From Algoriphagus sp. AGSA1 (lineage in GTDB: Bacteria > Bacteroidota > Bacteroidia > Cytophagales > Cyclobacteriaceae): a DNA stretch of 48,855 nucleotides. The stretch's first letter is position 1, and each line of letters begins with the position of its first letter. A model generated the notes under the pieces. The model was not told the origin of the DNA. It saw only the letters and a list, made by a program, of their open reading frames with translations, and searched no databases. Of this stretch, positions 17,234 through 25,697 are shown piece after piece. The stretch spans positions 1 to 48,855 of the forward strand of contig NZ_JAJUWR010000036.1 of the NCBI RefSeq assembly GCF_021390545.1, given 5' to 3'. Position numbers and translations under genes: made by a program.

Positions 17234-17614
17234 CTAAGTGATGTTTTGTCTCGGGGGGAGATTGCTGGGATCTGTGTCCGATGGTTTTGTAGGTGATGGC
17301 TTTTCTGTAGGAGGCGACTTTTGAGAAGAGGGGATTCGAGGATGTTCGAAATCGTAAATTTTTGCCTTTAATGCATTGGTTTCACTTTCCATTTTTTTGA
17401 TGGTGGAGGAAAGGCTGCTATAAGCAGCATAGCTACTTCCCCAGGCTGCCAGAAATAAAATCAGACCGATGAGAATGATTGTTACCATGGAATCTGATGT
17501 GATTTCTTCCATTCCGAAGAGTCCGCCTAAGGTGTCAAAGGCGATGAAGAAAATAAGAAAAGCACCAAAATAGACCAGTAAGGCTATTTGAAGGAATTGG
17601 TGAAGTTTTTTCAT
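17234..17614 (-). CDS. Small two-helix membrane protein with Pro-rich tail, function unknown
   Basis: 126 residues from the preferred start (MKKLHQFLQ); an ATG 21 bp upstream gives a poorer N-terminus. Two membrane helices (about 8-28 and 42-62) are followed by a short coiled coil ('LSSTIKKMESETNALKAKI') and a proline/serine/threonine-rich hydrophilic tail. No family is recognised. It lies about 30 bp downstream of the MsbA-like exporter on the same strand and is likely co-transcribed, perhaps as an accessory membrane protein. Confidence 0.68.
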   Translation of the reverse strand: MKKLHQFLQIALLVYFGAFLIFFIAFDTLGGLFGMEEITSDSMVTIILIGLILFLAAWGSSYAAYSSLSSTIKKMESETNALKAKIYDFEHPRIPSSQKSPPTEKPSPTKPSDTDPSNLPPRQNIT

Positions 17615-17643
17615 GGTTTTTAAAATTAGTTTCAACGAATATA

Positions 17644-19476
17644 CTAAACGGACTGAATACTAGAAAGCTTCTGATATAAGCCTTCTGCTTGCATCAGTTC
17701 GCTATGGGTTCCGCGTTGCACAATTTTACCCTGCTCTATGACCAGGATTTCATCAGCATGCTGTATAGTGCTCAAGCGGTGGGCAATCACCAGCGTAGTC
17801 CGGTTGCTCATGAGTTTAGTCAATGCTTCTTGGACTAGGTGTTCAGATTCAGAGTCCAGTGCGGACGTAGCTTCATCCAATATCAAAATCGGAGGGTTTT
17901 TCAAAACTGCTCTGGCTATGCTTAGCCGTTGTCGTTGCCCGCCGGAAAGTTTAGAACCTCTTTCTCCGATAGATGTTTGGTAGCCTTTCTCCATTTTTAT
18001 GATAAATTCATGGGCATTGGCAATTTTCGCCGCTTCAATCACCTGGTCTTCAGTAGCATGATTCACGCCAAAAGCGATGTTATTATAGACCGTGTCATTG
18101 AATAAAATTGATTCCTGGGTTACGATTCCCATCAGACTTCTCAACTCATGCAGATCAAAAGACTTCAGGCTCTTTCCGTCTAAAACTATTTCACCTTCTG
18201 TAGGATCATAAAATCGGGGGACTAGATCCGCGAGAGTGGATTTTCCTCCCCCGGAAGGCCCGACTAGGGCAATTGTTTTCCCTTTTTTCAGGGTGAAATC
18301 GATATCCTGTAAGACCAATGTGTCTTGATAAGCAAAACTCACATTCCTAAGCTCCACCGAATCGTTGAATTCGGATAAAGGCTGGGGGTTTTCTGGTGGG
18401 AAAATTTCGGTAGGAGTGTCCACTACTGTGAATATGCGTTCAGCCGAAGCGATACCCCGCTGAATGCTGCTCACTGCCCTTGAGATTTCCTTTGCGGGAT
18501 TCAGCACCTGGGTGAAAATAATGATATAGGTAATGAAGTCAGAAGCACCCAGATCTGAATTTCCGCTAAGAACCAAACTGCCCCCATAGACCAGGATTCC
18601 CGCTACTACAAATACGCCTAAAAACTGGGAAATAGGTGAGGCTAACTCATTCTTTCGTGCCATATTTACATTCACCCCGGCATAGAAGTCGGTTTCCCCG
18701 TCAAACTTGGACTTCATAAAGCCCTCTGCATTGAATGCTTTGATCACGCGCATCCCTCCAAGTGTTTCATCCAGGATATTGACGATTCTTCCCAGAGATT
18801 GCTGACTTTGTACCGCTTTTTTCTTCAATCTTCTGGTAATGCCTCCTATGATGGCCCCAGAGATAGGGATGATCAAAATTGTGAAAAGGGTCAGTTTCAC
18901 AGACATAAAGAAGAGCACTGAAAAATACAGGATAATGGTCGCAGGTTCCCGGAATACCACACGAAGTGACTGTACTATTGTGTTTTCCACTTCCTGCACA
19001 TCATTGGTCATTTTTGACATGAGATCGCCTTTCCTTTCGTTTGAAAAGTACCCGATGTGAAGGCTACTTACCCGCTCAAAGATGTCCATTCTCATCCGCT
19101 TGATCACAGTAGCGCGGACTTTTGCCAAGACCACGCCTGCTAGATAAGTGAAGAGATTGGATAGGAACACCGAGATCACTATGATGGCACACACATAGTA
19201 AAGCGTGCCCATTTTCCCATATTCTTCGGCTACCTGTAGAAAATTGTAATTGAATAAGTGGGTGAAATAATCCACTGAAAAGCTAAAGTCAGGCTTGTTG
19301 GCATAGACTGTCAAAGATTCCGGATCTACCTGCTCAAAAATCACATCGAAAAGAGGCTTGAGCAAAGTGAAATTCAACAGGCCAAAAACGATGGAAAAGA
19401 AGGCGTAAAATATATAAACAGGCACGAATTTCCCGTAAGGTTTGGCATAGGAAAGAATCCGCAGATAGGTCTTCAT
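17644..19476 (-). CDS. MsbA-like ABC exporter
   Basis: 610 residues. Six membrane helices of an ABC type I exporter (about 20-340) precede the ATPase domain with Walker A GPSGGGKST near residue 395, signature LSGGQRQRLSIARA near 500, Walker B ILILDEATSALD near 520 and an IAHRLSTIQ H-loop. The length and motifs are those of the lipid A/lipid flippase MsbA group. It would act as an inner-membrane homodimer. The next gene upstream encodes a large outer-membrane protein, 60 bp away and on the same strand, which hints at an envelope role. The substrate is not provable from sequence; a peptide or drug exporter is an alternative. Confidence 0.9.
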   Translation of the reverse strand: MKTYLRILSYAKPYGKFVPVYIFYAFFSIVFGLLNFTLLKPLFDVIFEQVDPESLTVYANKPDFSFSVDYFTHLFNYNFLQVAEEYGKMGTLYYVCAIIVISVFLSNLFTYLAGVVLAKVRATVIKRMRMDIFERVSSLHIGYFSNERKGDLMSKMTNDVQEVENTIVQSLRVVFREPATIILYFSVLFFMSVKLTLFTILIIPISGAIIGGITRRLKKKAVQSQQSLGRIVNILDETLGGMRVIKAFNAEGFMKSKFDGETDFYAGVNVNMARKNELASPISQFLGVFVVAGILVYGGSLVLSGNSDLGASDFITYIIIFTQVLNPAKEISRAVSSIQRGIASAERIFTVVDTPTEIFPPENPQPLSEFNDSVELRNVSFAYQDTLVLQDIDFTLKKGKTIALVGPSGGGKSTLADLVPRFYDPTEGEIVLDGKSLKSFDLHELRSLMGIVTQESILFNDTVYNNIAFGVNHATEDQVIEAAKIANAHEFIIKMEKGYQTSIGERGSKLSGGQRQRLSIARAVLKNPPILILDEATSALDSESEHLVQEALTKLMSNRTTLVIAHRLSTIQHADEILVIEQGKIVQRGTHSELMQAEGLYQKLSSIQSV

Positions 19477-19536
19477 AAACTAGTATTCTTGGAATAATCC
19501 CGCAAGTTACGCAAAAATGCCAGTGTGGTTTCCCGA

Positions 19537-21237
19537 TTAGTAATTGTAATCCGGGCGGATAAAGTTCCAACGAAAAGCCAACTGAAGGTAATTTGTGGTC
19601 TCCGGACTGTCCAGATCCTGGGCGGTTCTCTTGCGGAAAGAAAGGGAAGCATCAATGAAGAAATTATGCTTCAGCATATAGCTGGCATTCAGGTTCGTTT
19701 GGATCACTCTGTTTTCTATGCCTTGCCCTATTTCATTCCCGAAAAGTCCTGTAGGACTGCCTTCAAGTCTGTTTTTCAATACATCACCACCCCAATTTGT
19801 CTCTGCGTCTGGATCTGCTCCGTGGAACTGATACATTCCCATGAGAGTCAGGTTCAGTCTCGGGAGAGGCTGGTATCGAACAATGCCTATCATTTCACGG
19901 AAATTGGCCCCTCTTGGATGAGTGAGCGGAGTACGCCAGTTGCTGTACGATTGGTAATCGACCTTTTCCTGAAAAGTATAAGGTCTTGCGGTGTTAAACT
20001 CCAACTGCAAATCCAGATTAGATACTTCAAATACATCCATGTACTTATAGCCGGTCTGAATTGCGTATTTGTTTCGTTTTGAGCCTTTGCCATCCTGCCC
20101 AAAAAACTCAGAAAACACGAATTCATCCAACGCAAACTGTCCATAAACCTGCATTCCGGGAAAGAAATTCCACTTCCCATCTATTCCTAACATGACTTTG
20201 TCAGGTGTTCCCAGTGACTGCTCCACCCAGCGGTAAAATACAATTGGATTGAAATAGTTGAAGTCGGCCTTATCGGTCATTACGGATTCAAAAAAACCTA
20301 GATTGATATTCTTTCCGATGTTGAATCCGAGGCGGTGAAAGGAAAACCACTTTTGGGGATATCTGCCATCAGTAGGGCGACCACGGTCGTAGTCCACATC
20401 AGCGGTCATTTGTGTCCAGATGTTGGTCAACTGGAACTTCCATACTCTTGTGTTGAATTTGACAAACATGTATGGATTGGAGAAGTCTGAAAGCAAGAAA
20501 GAGCGATAGCCCTCTCCTATGAAATTCCGGTCATGGCCTACTTCTACTTCTATGTGTTTGGTGATATTATAGCTCACATGTCCCAGAGCTGAGAAATAAC
20601 TGTAGCCGTTATCATTGTATTGCTTCCAAAAACCTTCGCCTGGCACCGCACCGTTATGAACGGCATAGTCTTTTACCCAGCTGGGGAAAAATGCTTCTGA
20701 AGTGGTAAAATAAGTGTAGAAACCGACTTTTTTGTCAATAGAACCTCTTAGCACCAATCCTCTGGAAAGTCGGTTTGGATTCTGCTCATTGCTAGGCTCT
20801 ACCCCCCCATTCAGGTAGATGACCGGACTCAGGTGAATATCAAAATCCTCGCTGTAATAATGTGCAAAATCCCCAGGCCTGCGGTAAAGACCTTTCAGGA
20901 ATGGCTTTTTCGATTCCGGGGTTTCCTGGCTGACGAATTCCCAGTTGTCCTGACTAAGATAAGCCAGATTGAATTCATCGGATCTGGATCGGGACACAGG
21001 CTCATTTGCTATGCTGTCCAGAAACGCTGCCACGTCATCGCGCCGGTAAGGTTTTGTAGCTGTCCGGTACACCGGATTGTTTTGCCCTCGAAGAATGTCA
21101 TAGCGATCAAGTATGTGATAATAGTCTCTATTATATGGTAAATAACTTCCTTGTGCTTGAGAAAAAAGGGGGATGAGGAATGCCGTTATGAAAAAGAGCA
21201 GTTTAAAGCTGATCTGTGGGGTATAAGGTGTTTGCAT
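19537..21237 (-). CDS. Large outer-membrane beta-barrel protein (Wzi/RemB-like, tentative)
   Basis: 566 residues with a signal peptide (hydrophobic 'LLFFITAFLIPLFSQAQG'). The N-terminal region (about 30-120) resembles the helical plug of capsule-assembly Wzi-like proteins ('YHILDRYDIL', 'YRRDDVAAFLD'), and the rest is a long series of amphipathic beta strands ending 'LAFRWNFIRPDYNY'. In Bacteroidota, similar proteins are annotated as Wzi-type capsule assembly proteins or as the gliding-related RemB. Both are outer-membrane barrels, and sequence reading alone does not separate them. It is transcribed toward the MsbA-like exporter gene. Confidence 0.75.
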   Translation of the reverse strand: MQTPYTPQISFKLLFFITAFLIPLFSQAQGSYLPYNRDYYHILDRYDILRGQNNPVYRTATKPYRRDDVAAFLDSIANEPVSRSRSDEFNLAYLSQDNWEFVSQETPESKKPFLKGLYRRPGDFAHYYSEDFDIHLSPVIYLNGGVEPSNEQNPNRLSRGLVLRGSIDKKVGFYTYFTTSEAFFPSWVKDYAVHNGAVPGEGFWKQYNDNGYSYFSALGHVSYNITKHIEVEVGHDRNFIGEGYRSFLLSDFSNPYMFVKFNTRVWKFQLTNIWTQMTADVDYDRGRPTDGRYPQKWFSFHRLGFNIGKNINLGFFESVMTDKADFNYFNPIVFYRWVEQSLGTPDKVMLGIDGKWNFFPGMQVYGQFALDEFVFSEFFGQDGKGSKRNKYAIQTGYKYMDVFEVSNLDLQLEFNTARPYTFQEKVDYQSYSNWRTPLTHPRGANFREMIGIVRYQPLPRLNLTLMGMYQFHGADPDAETNWGGDVLKNRLEGSPTGLFGNEIGQGIENRVIQTNLNASYMLKHNFFIDASLSFRKRTAQDLDSPETTNYLQLAFRWNFIRPDYNY

Positions 21238-21451
21238 CAGCTAAATCTAAAAAAGATTCCTGAGATTGAAATACTGGCCAGGAAGTTTGGAAATAAGGAA
21301 GTGTAACTATACGATGAGATTCAAATCCCAAAAAGTAATCCTGAAGTTCGTGAAAAAGTGGGGTTTTAGAGGGGAAAGTTTCTTTAATTTGTCTTTCAGA
21401 AACTACTTTTAAAACCTTTTGATCAATTGAAATAGAAATACTTGTCAAAGA

Positions 21452-21483
21452 TTTTGCGGATAATGTGAAAAAGGGTAACTTTG
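21452..21483 (+). promoter_or_regulatory. Promoter of rpmE2 (TTTTG - 19 bp - TAACTTTG)
   Basis: A TTTTG at 21452-21456 and a TAACTTTG at 21476-21483 are separated by 19 bp, a full match to the Bacteroidota housekeeping promoter (TTTG / TAnnTTTG). It lies 40 bp upstream of the rpmE2 ATG. Confidence 0.7.
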
Positions 21484-21522
21484 TGCCTCATTTGAAAAAG
21501 GTACTATATAACTAGCAATAAT

Positions 21523-21768
21523 ATGAAAGCTGATATCCATCCAAACTACAGAGACGTCGTTTTCTACGACACGTCAAGCGAGTTTAAATTTCTTACAAAA
21601 TCGACTATCGAAACAAGCGAGACTATCACTTGGGAAGATGGAAAAGAATATCCTTTGTACAAAGTGGAAGTGAGCTCTCAGTCTCACCCGTTCTATACAG
21701 GTAAGAAAATGATGCTTGATACTGCGGGTCGTGTTGAGAAATTCAACAGAAGATACGCTAAGAAGTAA
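21523..21768 (+). CDS. rpmE2: 50S ribosomal protein L31 type B
   Basis: 81 residues, the normal length for the type B form. It starts 'MKADIHPNYRDVVFYD' and ends 'FNRRYAKK', as in other L31 B proteins. The zinc-binding CxxC pairs of type A L31 are absent, which defines the zinc-independent type. It sits at the central protuberance of the large subunit. It has its own promoter and a strong terminator 22 bp downstream whose T-tract overlaps the promoter of the next gene. No second L31 is visible in this window. Confidence 0.98.
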   Translation: MKADIHPNYRDVVFYDTSSEFKFLTKSTIETSETITWEDGKEYPLYKVEVSSQSHPFYTGKKMMLDTAGRVEKFNRRYAKK

Positions 21769-21790
21769 TTCTTATAATCTCAGGCTAAAA

Positions 21791-21824
21791 AGTCTCCCGG
21801 AGCATGGATTCCGGGAGACTTTTT
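21791..21824 (+). terminator. rpmE2 terminator
   Basis: A perfect 10-bp GC-rich stem (21791-21800 with 21811-21820) and 10-nt loop are followed by TTTTT. The next gene's -7 element begins at 21825 within the tail, so termination of rpmE2 and initiation of the next gene share sequence. Confidence 0.85.
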
Positions 21825-21832
21825 TATTTTTG
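21825..21832 (+). promoter_or_regulatory. TAnnTTTG -7 element of the GlmU-like gene
   Basis: TATTTTTG matches the consensus and ends four bases before the ATG at 21837, predicting a leaderless or nearly leaderless transcript. The upstream half of this promoter lies inside the rpmE2 terminator hairpin. Confidence 0.5.
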
Positions 21833-21836
21833 CCTC

Positions 21837-23033
21837 ATGGATTCAATTTTATTGTTCGATGATCCCGCCATCCGCGGTTCATTGCTTCCTTTTACTTTTA
21901 CCAGACCTGTGGGGGATATCCGTGTAGGGATACTAAAAATAGCTGAGAAGTGGGAGTTGATTACAAAAAGTACTGTCTCTTACCTCACCCAGGATTACTT
22001 ACAGAGCAAATTTCCTCGAAAATCGGGGAATGCTTTAGCGATAAACGGTGCATGGCTTCCAGACAGCCAAAGTCTGAGTATTATAAAAGCGCTTGCTCCG
22101 AATCAGGTACTTTATTCCGGAAAAACACTTATTGCCGCTTATATAGGTGAAACAGAAAAAAATCTGAGTGGGGTGAAGGGTAAAGAAGTCATTCAGATGG
22201 AGGCTACTCCTTCACTTCTGTTGAAGACCTGGAATATTTTTCAATGCAATGGGACTGAAATCCGAAAGGATTTTGAGCTGGTTACCAAAGGCAGGAAATC
22301 TGCACCAATCAATGATCCGCACACGAAATTGTATTCACCCCAAAACATATTTGTGGAGGAAGGAGCGGTCATCCGGGCCGCTGTTCTGAATGCCGATGGT
22401 GGACCAATCTATATCGGTAAGAATTCAGAAATCCAAGAAGGAAGCATTATCCGTGGCCCTTTTGCCCTTTGCGAGAGCTCCACAGTGAACATGGGGGCAA
22501 AAATAAAAGGGGATACTACCATAGGCCACCATTCCAAAGTAGGAGGGGAAGTGTCCAACTCTGTGATTTTGGGCTATAGTAACAAAGGGCATGACGGATT
22601 TCTCGGCAATTCCGTGATCGGTGAATGGTGTAATATGGGAGCGGATACCAATACCAGTAATTTAAAGAACAATTATTCTCCTGTGAAGCTATGGGATTAT
22701 ACCATTGGGAATTATTCCAACACGGGTTTGCAGTTCTGTGGGCTAATGATGGGGGATCATGCCAAATGCGGCATCAATACCATGTTCAATACAGGCACTG
22801 TGGTCGGAGTAGGTACCAATGTGTTTGGTCCGGGCTTTCCACGTAAATTTATACCTTCCTTTGCCTGGGGTGGAGAAGAAGGGTTCTCAACCTTTTTATT
22901 TCCGAAGTTTCTGGAGACGGCAAAAGCCGTAGTGGCAAGAAGAGGTTTGGAGCTGGATGCAGAAGAACAGAAAATCCTGCGGGCAATTTTCGAACTATCT
23001 AGAAACTATAGAATTTGGGAAACCACACCCTAA
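21837..23033 (+). CDS. GlmU-like sugar nucleotidyltransferase/acetyltransferase (Bacteroidota type)
   Basis: 398 residues from the ATG at 21837; an in-frame ATG at 21804 lies inside the rpmE2 terminator and is rejected. The N-terminal half is a nucleotidyltransferase-like domain beginning 'DSILLFDDPAIRGSLLPF', a variant without the usual GxGTRM pyrophosphorylase loop. The C-terminal half (about 165-370) is a left-handed beta-helix of hexapeptide repeats ('GDTTIGHHSKVGGEVSNSVI', 'NMGADTNTSNLKNNYSPVKL'). This matches the alternative Bacteroidota family proposed to replace GlmU in UDP-N-acetylglucosamine synthesis (acetyltransfer to glucosamine-1-phosphate, then UTP coupling). The substrate assignment rests on the family. 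It precedes holB by 11 bp. Confidence 0.88.
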   Translation: MDSILLFDDPAIRGSLLPFTFTRPVGDIRVGILKIAEKWELITKSTVSYLTQDYLQSKFPRKSGNALAINGAWLPDSQSLSIIKALAPNQVLYSGKTLIAAYIGETEKNLSGVKGKEVIQMEATPSLLLKTWNIFQCNGTEIRKDFELVTKGRKSAPINDPHTKLYSPQNIFVEEGAVIRAAVLNADGGPIYIGKNSEIQEGSIIRGPFALCESSTVNMGAKIKGDTTIGHHSKVGGEVSNSVILGYSNKGHDGFLGNSVIGEWCNMGADTNTSNLKNNYSPVKLWDYTIGNYSNTGLQFCGLMMGDHAKCGINTMFNTGTVVGVGTNVFGPGFPRKFIPSFAWGGEEGFSTFLFPKFLETAKAVVARRGLELDAEEQKILRAIFELSRNYRIWETTP

Positions 23034-23044
23034 TCAAATAATCC

Positions 23045-24181
23045 ATGCAATTCGCAGCTATACCGGGACTGCCCGAAACCAAAGAGAACCTGATCAACGC
23101 CGTCAAGAACAATCATTTGGCGCATGCATTATTATTTCATGGGCCTGAGGGCTCGGCTAATTTGACGATGGCTTTAGCGCTGTGTACTTATTTGTACTGT
23201 GAAAATCCAGGGGTCACTGATTCATGTGGCACCTGTGTCTCCTGTCAGAGAATGAGCCGTTTGGTTTTGCCGGATCTTAATTTTGCCTTTCCCACCATCG
23301 CCACTACCAAGGAAGATGATAAGGAGGATGATGAAAAAGTGGATCTATTGACCAGCTGGAGAAAGTTTGCTACCGAACAGCCCTATGGCAATGTTCACGA
23401 TTTTATCTATTTCAATAACTTCGAAAAGAAACAGCTGAATATTTCCAAGGGTGCGGCGCGCAAGATAATCCAGGCACTTTCGCTTAAGTCCTTCGAGGGA
23501 GGATATAAGATAATGATGATCTGGGCGCCGGAATTTCTTCACCCCTCAGCGGCAAATGCCCTGCTGAAGATCTTGGAGGAGCCTCAGCCAAAAACACTTT
23601 TTATACTGGTGACGGGCCATGCGGATCAGTTGCTGACGACGATCCTTTCCAGAACGCAAAAAGTGACCATACGTGGGTTTTCAGATGAAGAGGTTAAACA
23701 CCATCTCCTGGAGAGAGGATTGTGTGATGAAGCCTCGGCAGATCAGATAGCCATGCTTGCAGACGGGAACTTACGCGAGGCTTATAGAATGGTGGATCAG
23801 GTGGAGGATCTGCAGGTGAAGAAAATCAGAGAATGGTTTTTGTTTTGTTATAAAGCGGACTTCAAAAGTATTTTTAGTCTAGCGGATGATTTTCATAAAT
23901 CTGATAAAGAGGCTCAAAAATCACTTGTCTTGACAGGCTTAAATGTGCTTCGTGAGATTCTTTTGAAAAACGCGGGACTTGATGAGTTGCTACGGACACA
24001 TGATGAGGATAGGACTTTTGTCAATAACATCAGCGGGAAAATCCTTAAAGAAGAGCACGTAGGCAAGCTTTACGGAGTTTTTAACATGGCACATTATCAC
24101 TTGGAGAGAAATGGAAATGCCAAGTTTATCTTTACTGATCTATCCATGAATGTGACACGATTGATGGCGAAAATCAGCTGA
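23045..24181 (+). CDS. holB: DNA polymerase III subunit delta' (HolB)
   Basis: 378 residues. Clamp-loader subunit that opens and loads the beta sliding clamp together with delta and DnaX. The N-terminal AAA+ fold has a degenerate Walker A (GPEGSANLT at about 33-41, no lysine), expected since delta' does not hydrolyse ATP. Four cysteines, C52, C61, C64 and C67, form the zinc module. 'NALLKILEEPQPKTLFILVT' and 'LLTTILSRTQ' are the conserved core of clamp-loader proteins. A four-residue-rich acidic insertion ('KEDDKEDDEKVD') around residue 100 is lineage specific. It is followed after 1 bp by the RimB-like gene. Confidence 0.95.
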   Translation: MQFAAIPGLPETKENLINAVKNNHLAHALLFHGPEGSANLTMALALCTYLYCENPGVTDSCGTCVSCQRMSRLVLPDLNFAFPTIATTKEDDKEDDEKVDLLTSWRKFATEQPYGNVHDFIYFNNFEKKQLNISKGAARKIIQALSLKSFEGGYKIMMIWAPEFLHPSAANALLKILEEPQPKTLFILVTGHADQLLTTILSRTQKVTIRGFSDEEVKHHLLERGLCDEASADQIAMLADGNLREAYRMVDQVEDLQVKKIREWFLFCYKADFKSIFSLADDFHKSDKEAQKSLVLTGLNVLREILLKNAGLDELLRTHDEDRTFVNNISGKILKEEHVGKLYGVFNMAHYHLERNGNAKFIFTDLSMNVTRLMAKIS

Positions 24182-24182
24182 T

Positions 24183-24620
24183 ATGGATCAAAAAATAATC
24201 GGAAGGAAAGAAAAAATCTCTCTCCCGGAGTTGGGGTTGAACCTAGTATGGGCCAAAGTGGATACTGGTGCCTACACTAGCAGTATTCACGCGGAGAATC
24301 TGGAAGTGGTGGAAGAAGAGGGTAAACGAGTGCTTAAGTTTCAGCCTTTGCTCCCCGGTCATAAATCCTACACAGGCCAAGTCGTGACTTTTGAGCATTT
24401 CAGGGAAAAAAAAGTGAAAAATTCCTTTGGGCAAGCTGAGGTTAGGTATTTGATCGAGACTACCTTTGAACTTGCCGGAGAAAGCTATTCTGCCGAATTT
24501 ACACTTTCTGACCGCTCTAAAATGAGAAACGCTATCCTTCTCGGACGGAAAATCCTCAGAAATCGTTTTCTTGTAGATGTTTGTAAAGTCAATTTGGCTA
24601 GACCATATAGAAGTAAATAG
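24183..24620 (+). CDS. rimB: RimB-like retropepsin-type protease
   Basis: 145 residues, cytoplasmic. The aspartic-protease motif VDTGAYTSS has Asp27-Thr28-Gly29, and 'AILLGRKIL' near residue 116 is the second family motif. The Pfam family is misleadingly called ATP-dependent zinc protease. In Pseudomonas, RimB removes glutamates from ribosomal protein S6 tails and works with the ligase RimK. Here rimK begins 171 bp downstream on the same strand, supporting the same role. The symbol is assigned by family plus context, not by a tested function. Confidence 0.85.
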   Translation: MDQKIIGRKEKISLPELGLNLVWAKVDTGAYTSSIHAENLEVVEEEGKRVLKFQPLLPGHKSYTGQVVTFEHFREKKVKNSFGQAEVRYLIETTFELAGESYSAEFTLSDRSKMRNAILLGRKILRNRFLVDVCKVNLARPYRSK

Positions 24621-24678
24621 ACAACTACTGCCTTACTGATCAAGTCTTTTATCAGACTTACACCTTCAAATGATTTTC

Positions 24679-24794
24679 TTATGAAATCAAGCATGACTCA
24701 AGCTTCAAACATTGGTATGACTTTACGCCGCGCGAGATTCCACCTGCCGGCAGGCAGGCAGGTGTGATCATTGAAAAATAATTATAAACACATG
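24679..24794 (+). repeat. Leader repeat, copy 2 (before rimK)
   Basis: Homologous to 11742-11852. The shared blocks are TTATGAAATC (24679), AGCATGACTC (24690), GCGAGATTCCA (24732), then a perfect 8-bp hairpin (24741-24748 with 24757-24764, 8-nt loop), TGAAA, AATTATAA, and the ATG of the next gene. The hairpin is GC-richer than in copy 1 and contains four direct GCAGG-type units. Confidence 0.6.
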
Positions 24795-25697
24795 AAAATT
24801 GCAATCCTTTCGAGGAACCCAAATTTATATTCTACCAAAAGACTCTTTGAGGCGATTCAGAAGGCTGGGCATGAGGCAATAATTGTAAATCACAGTATTT
24901 GCGATCTGATTATTGAGCAAGACGGGCCATCTATTATTTACAAAGGTGAAAAGCTTACAGATGTGGACGCTATCATCCCTAGAATCGGAGCTTCAGTTAC
25001 TTTTTATGGTACTGCGGTAGTCCGACAGTTTGAGCTGATGGGGGCTTTTTCGGCCGTCCATTCCCAGGCCATCGTCAGAAGTAGGGATAAGCTCAGGAGC
25101 TTACAGATCCTCTCCAGCGCAGGACTTGGTATGCCAAAAACGGCATTTACCAACTTTTCCAAAGGAGGGGAAAAGCAAATCATCGAGCATGTGGGCGGAG
25201 CTCCCTTGATTATCAAATTGCTGGAAGGTACCCAGGGACTTGGGGTGGTTTTAGCCGAAACAAAGAAGGCCAGTCAATCTGTGATTGAAGCATTCCATGG
25301 GCTAAAGGCTAGAATAATTGTTCAGGAATTCATCAAAGAGGCCAAAGGAGCTGATATCCGCGCTTTTATCGTCAACGGCAAGGTGGTGGGAGCCATGAAG
25401 CGTCAAGGTGCTGAAGGGGAGTTTCGATCTAATCTGCACCGTGGGGGAAAAGCAACTATCATCAAACTCAGCCGAGCGGAAAGGCAAGCTGCACTTGGTG
25501 CCGCCAAAGCACTTGGCTTAGATGTGGCAGGGGTAGATATGCTTCAGTCAGCCAGAGGACCATTGATATTGGAAGTGAATAGCTCTCCTGGGTTGGAAGG
25601 TATAGAGAAAGCTACCGGGATAGATATTGCAGGTGCTATTGTGAAATTTATAGAAGAAGGGGTAAACAAGCGCCCTATGAAAATATCAAGTCAATGA
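24792..25697 (+). CDS. rimK: Ribosomal protein S6 glutamate ligase-type ATP-grasp enzyme (RimK)
   Basis: 301 residues from the ATG at 24792; the TTG 21 bp upstream lies in the leader repeat and is less likely. ATP-grasp ligase that adds glutamate residues to the C-terminus of ribosomal protein S6. The N-terminal part starts 'MKIAILSRNPNLYSTKRLFEA'. The ATP-grasp core has 'PLIIKLLEGTQGLGVVLAE' (phosphate loop region), 'IVQEFIKEAKGADIRAFIV' and the metal-binding 'GPLILEVNSSPGLEGIE' near residue 265. A RimB-like protease gene lies just upstream. It overlaps hemC by 4 bp (ATGA). Confidence 0.93.
   Translation: MKIAILSRNPNLYSTKRLFEAIQKAGHEAIIVNHSICDLIIEQDGPSIIYKGEKLTDVDAIIPRIGASVTFYGTAVVRQFELMGAFSAVHSQAIVRSRDKLRSLQILSSAGLGMPKTAFTNFSKGGEKQIIEHVGGAPLIIKLLEGTQGLGVVLAETKKASQSVIEAFHGLKARIIVQEFIKEAKGADIRAFIVNGKVVGAMKRQGAEGEFRSNLHRGGKATIIKLSRAERQAALGAAKALGLDVAGVDMLQSARGPLILEVNSSPGLEGIEKATGIDIAGAIVKFIEEGVNKRPMKISSQ

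Noticed and set aside
21203..21448. An 81-residue minus-strand frame upstream of the large outer-membrane protein gene.
   Set aside because: It overlaps the start of that gene in another frame and has no recognisable family; its upstream part covers the rpmE2 promoter.
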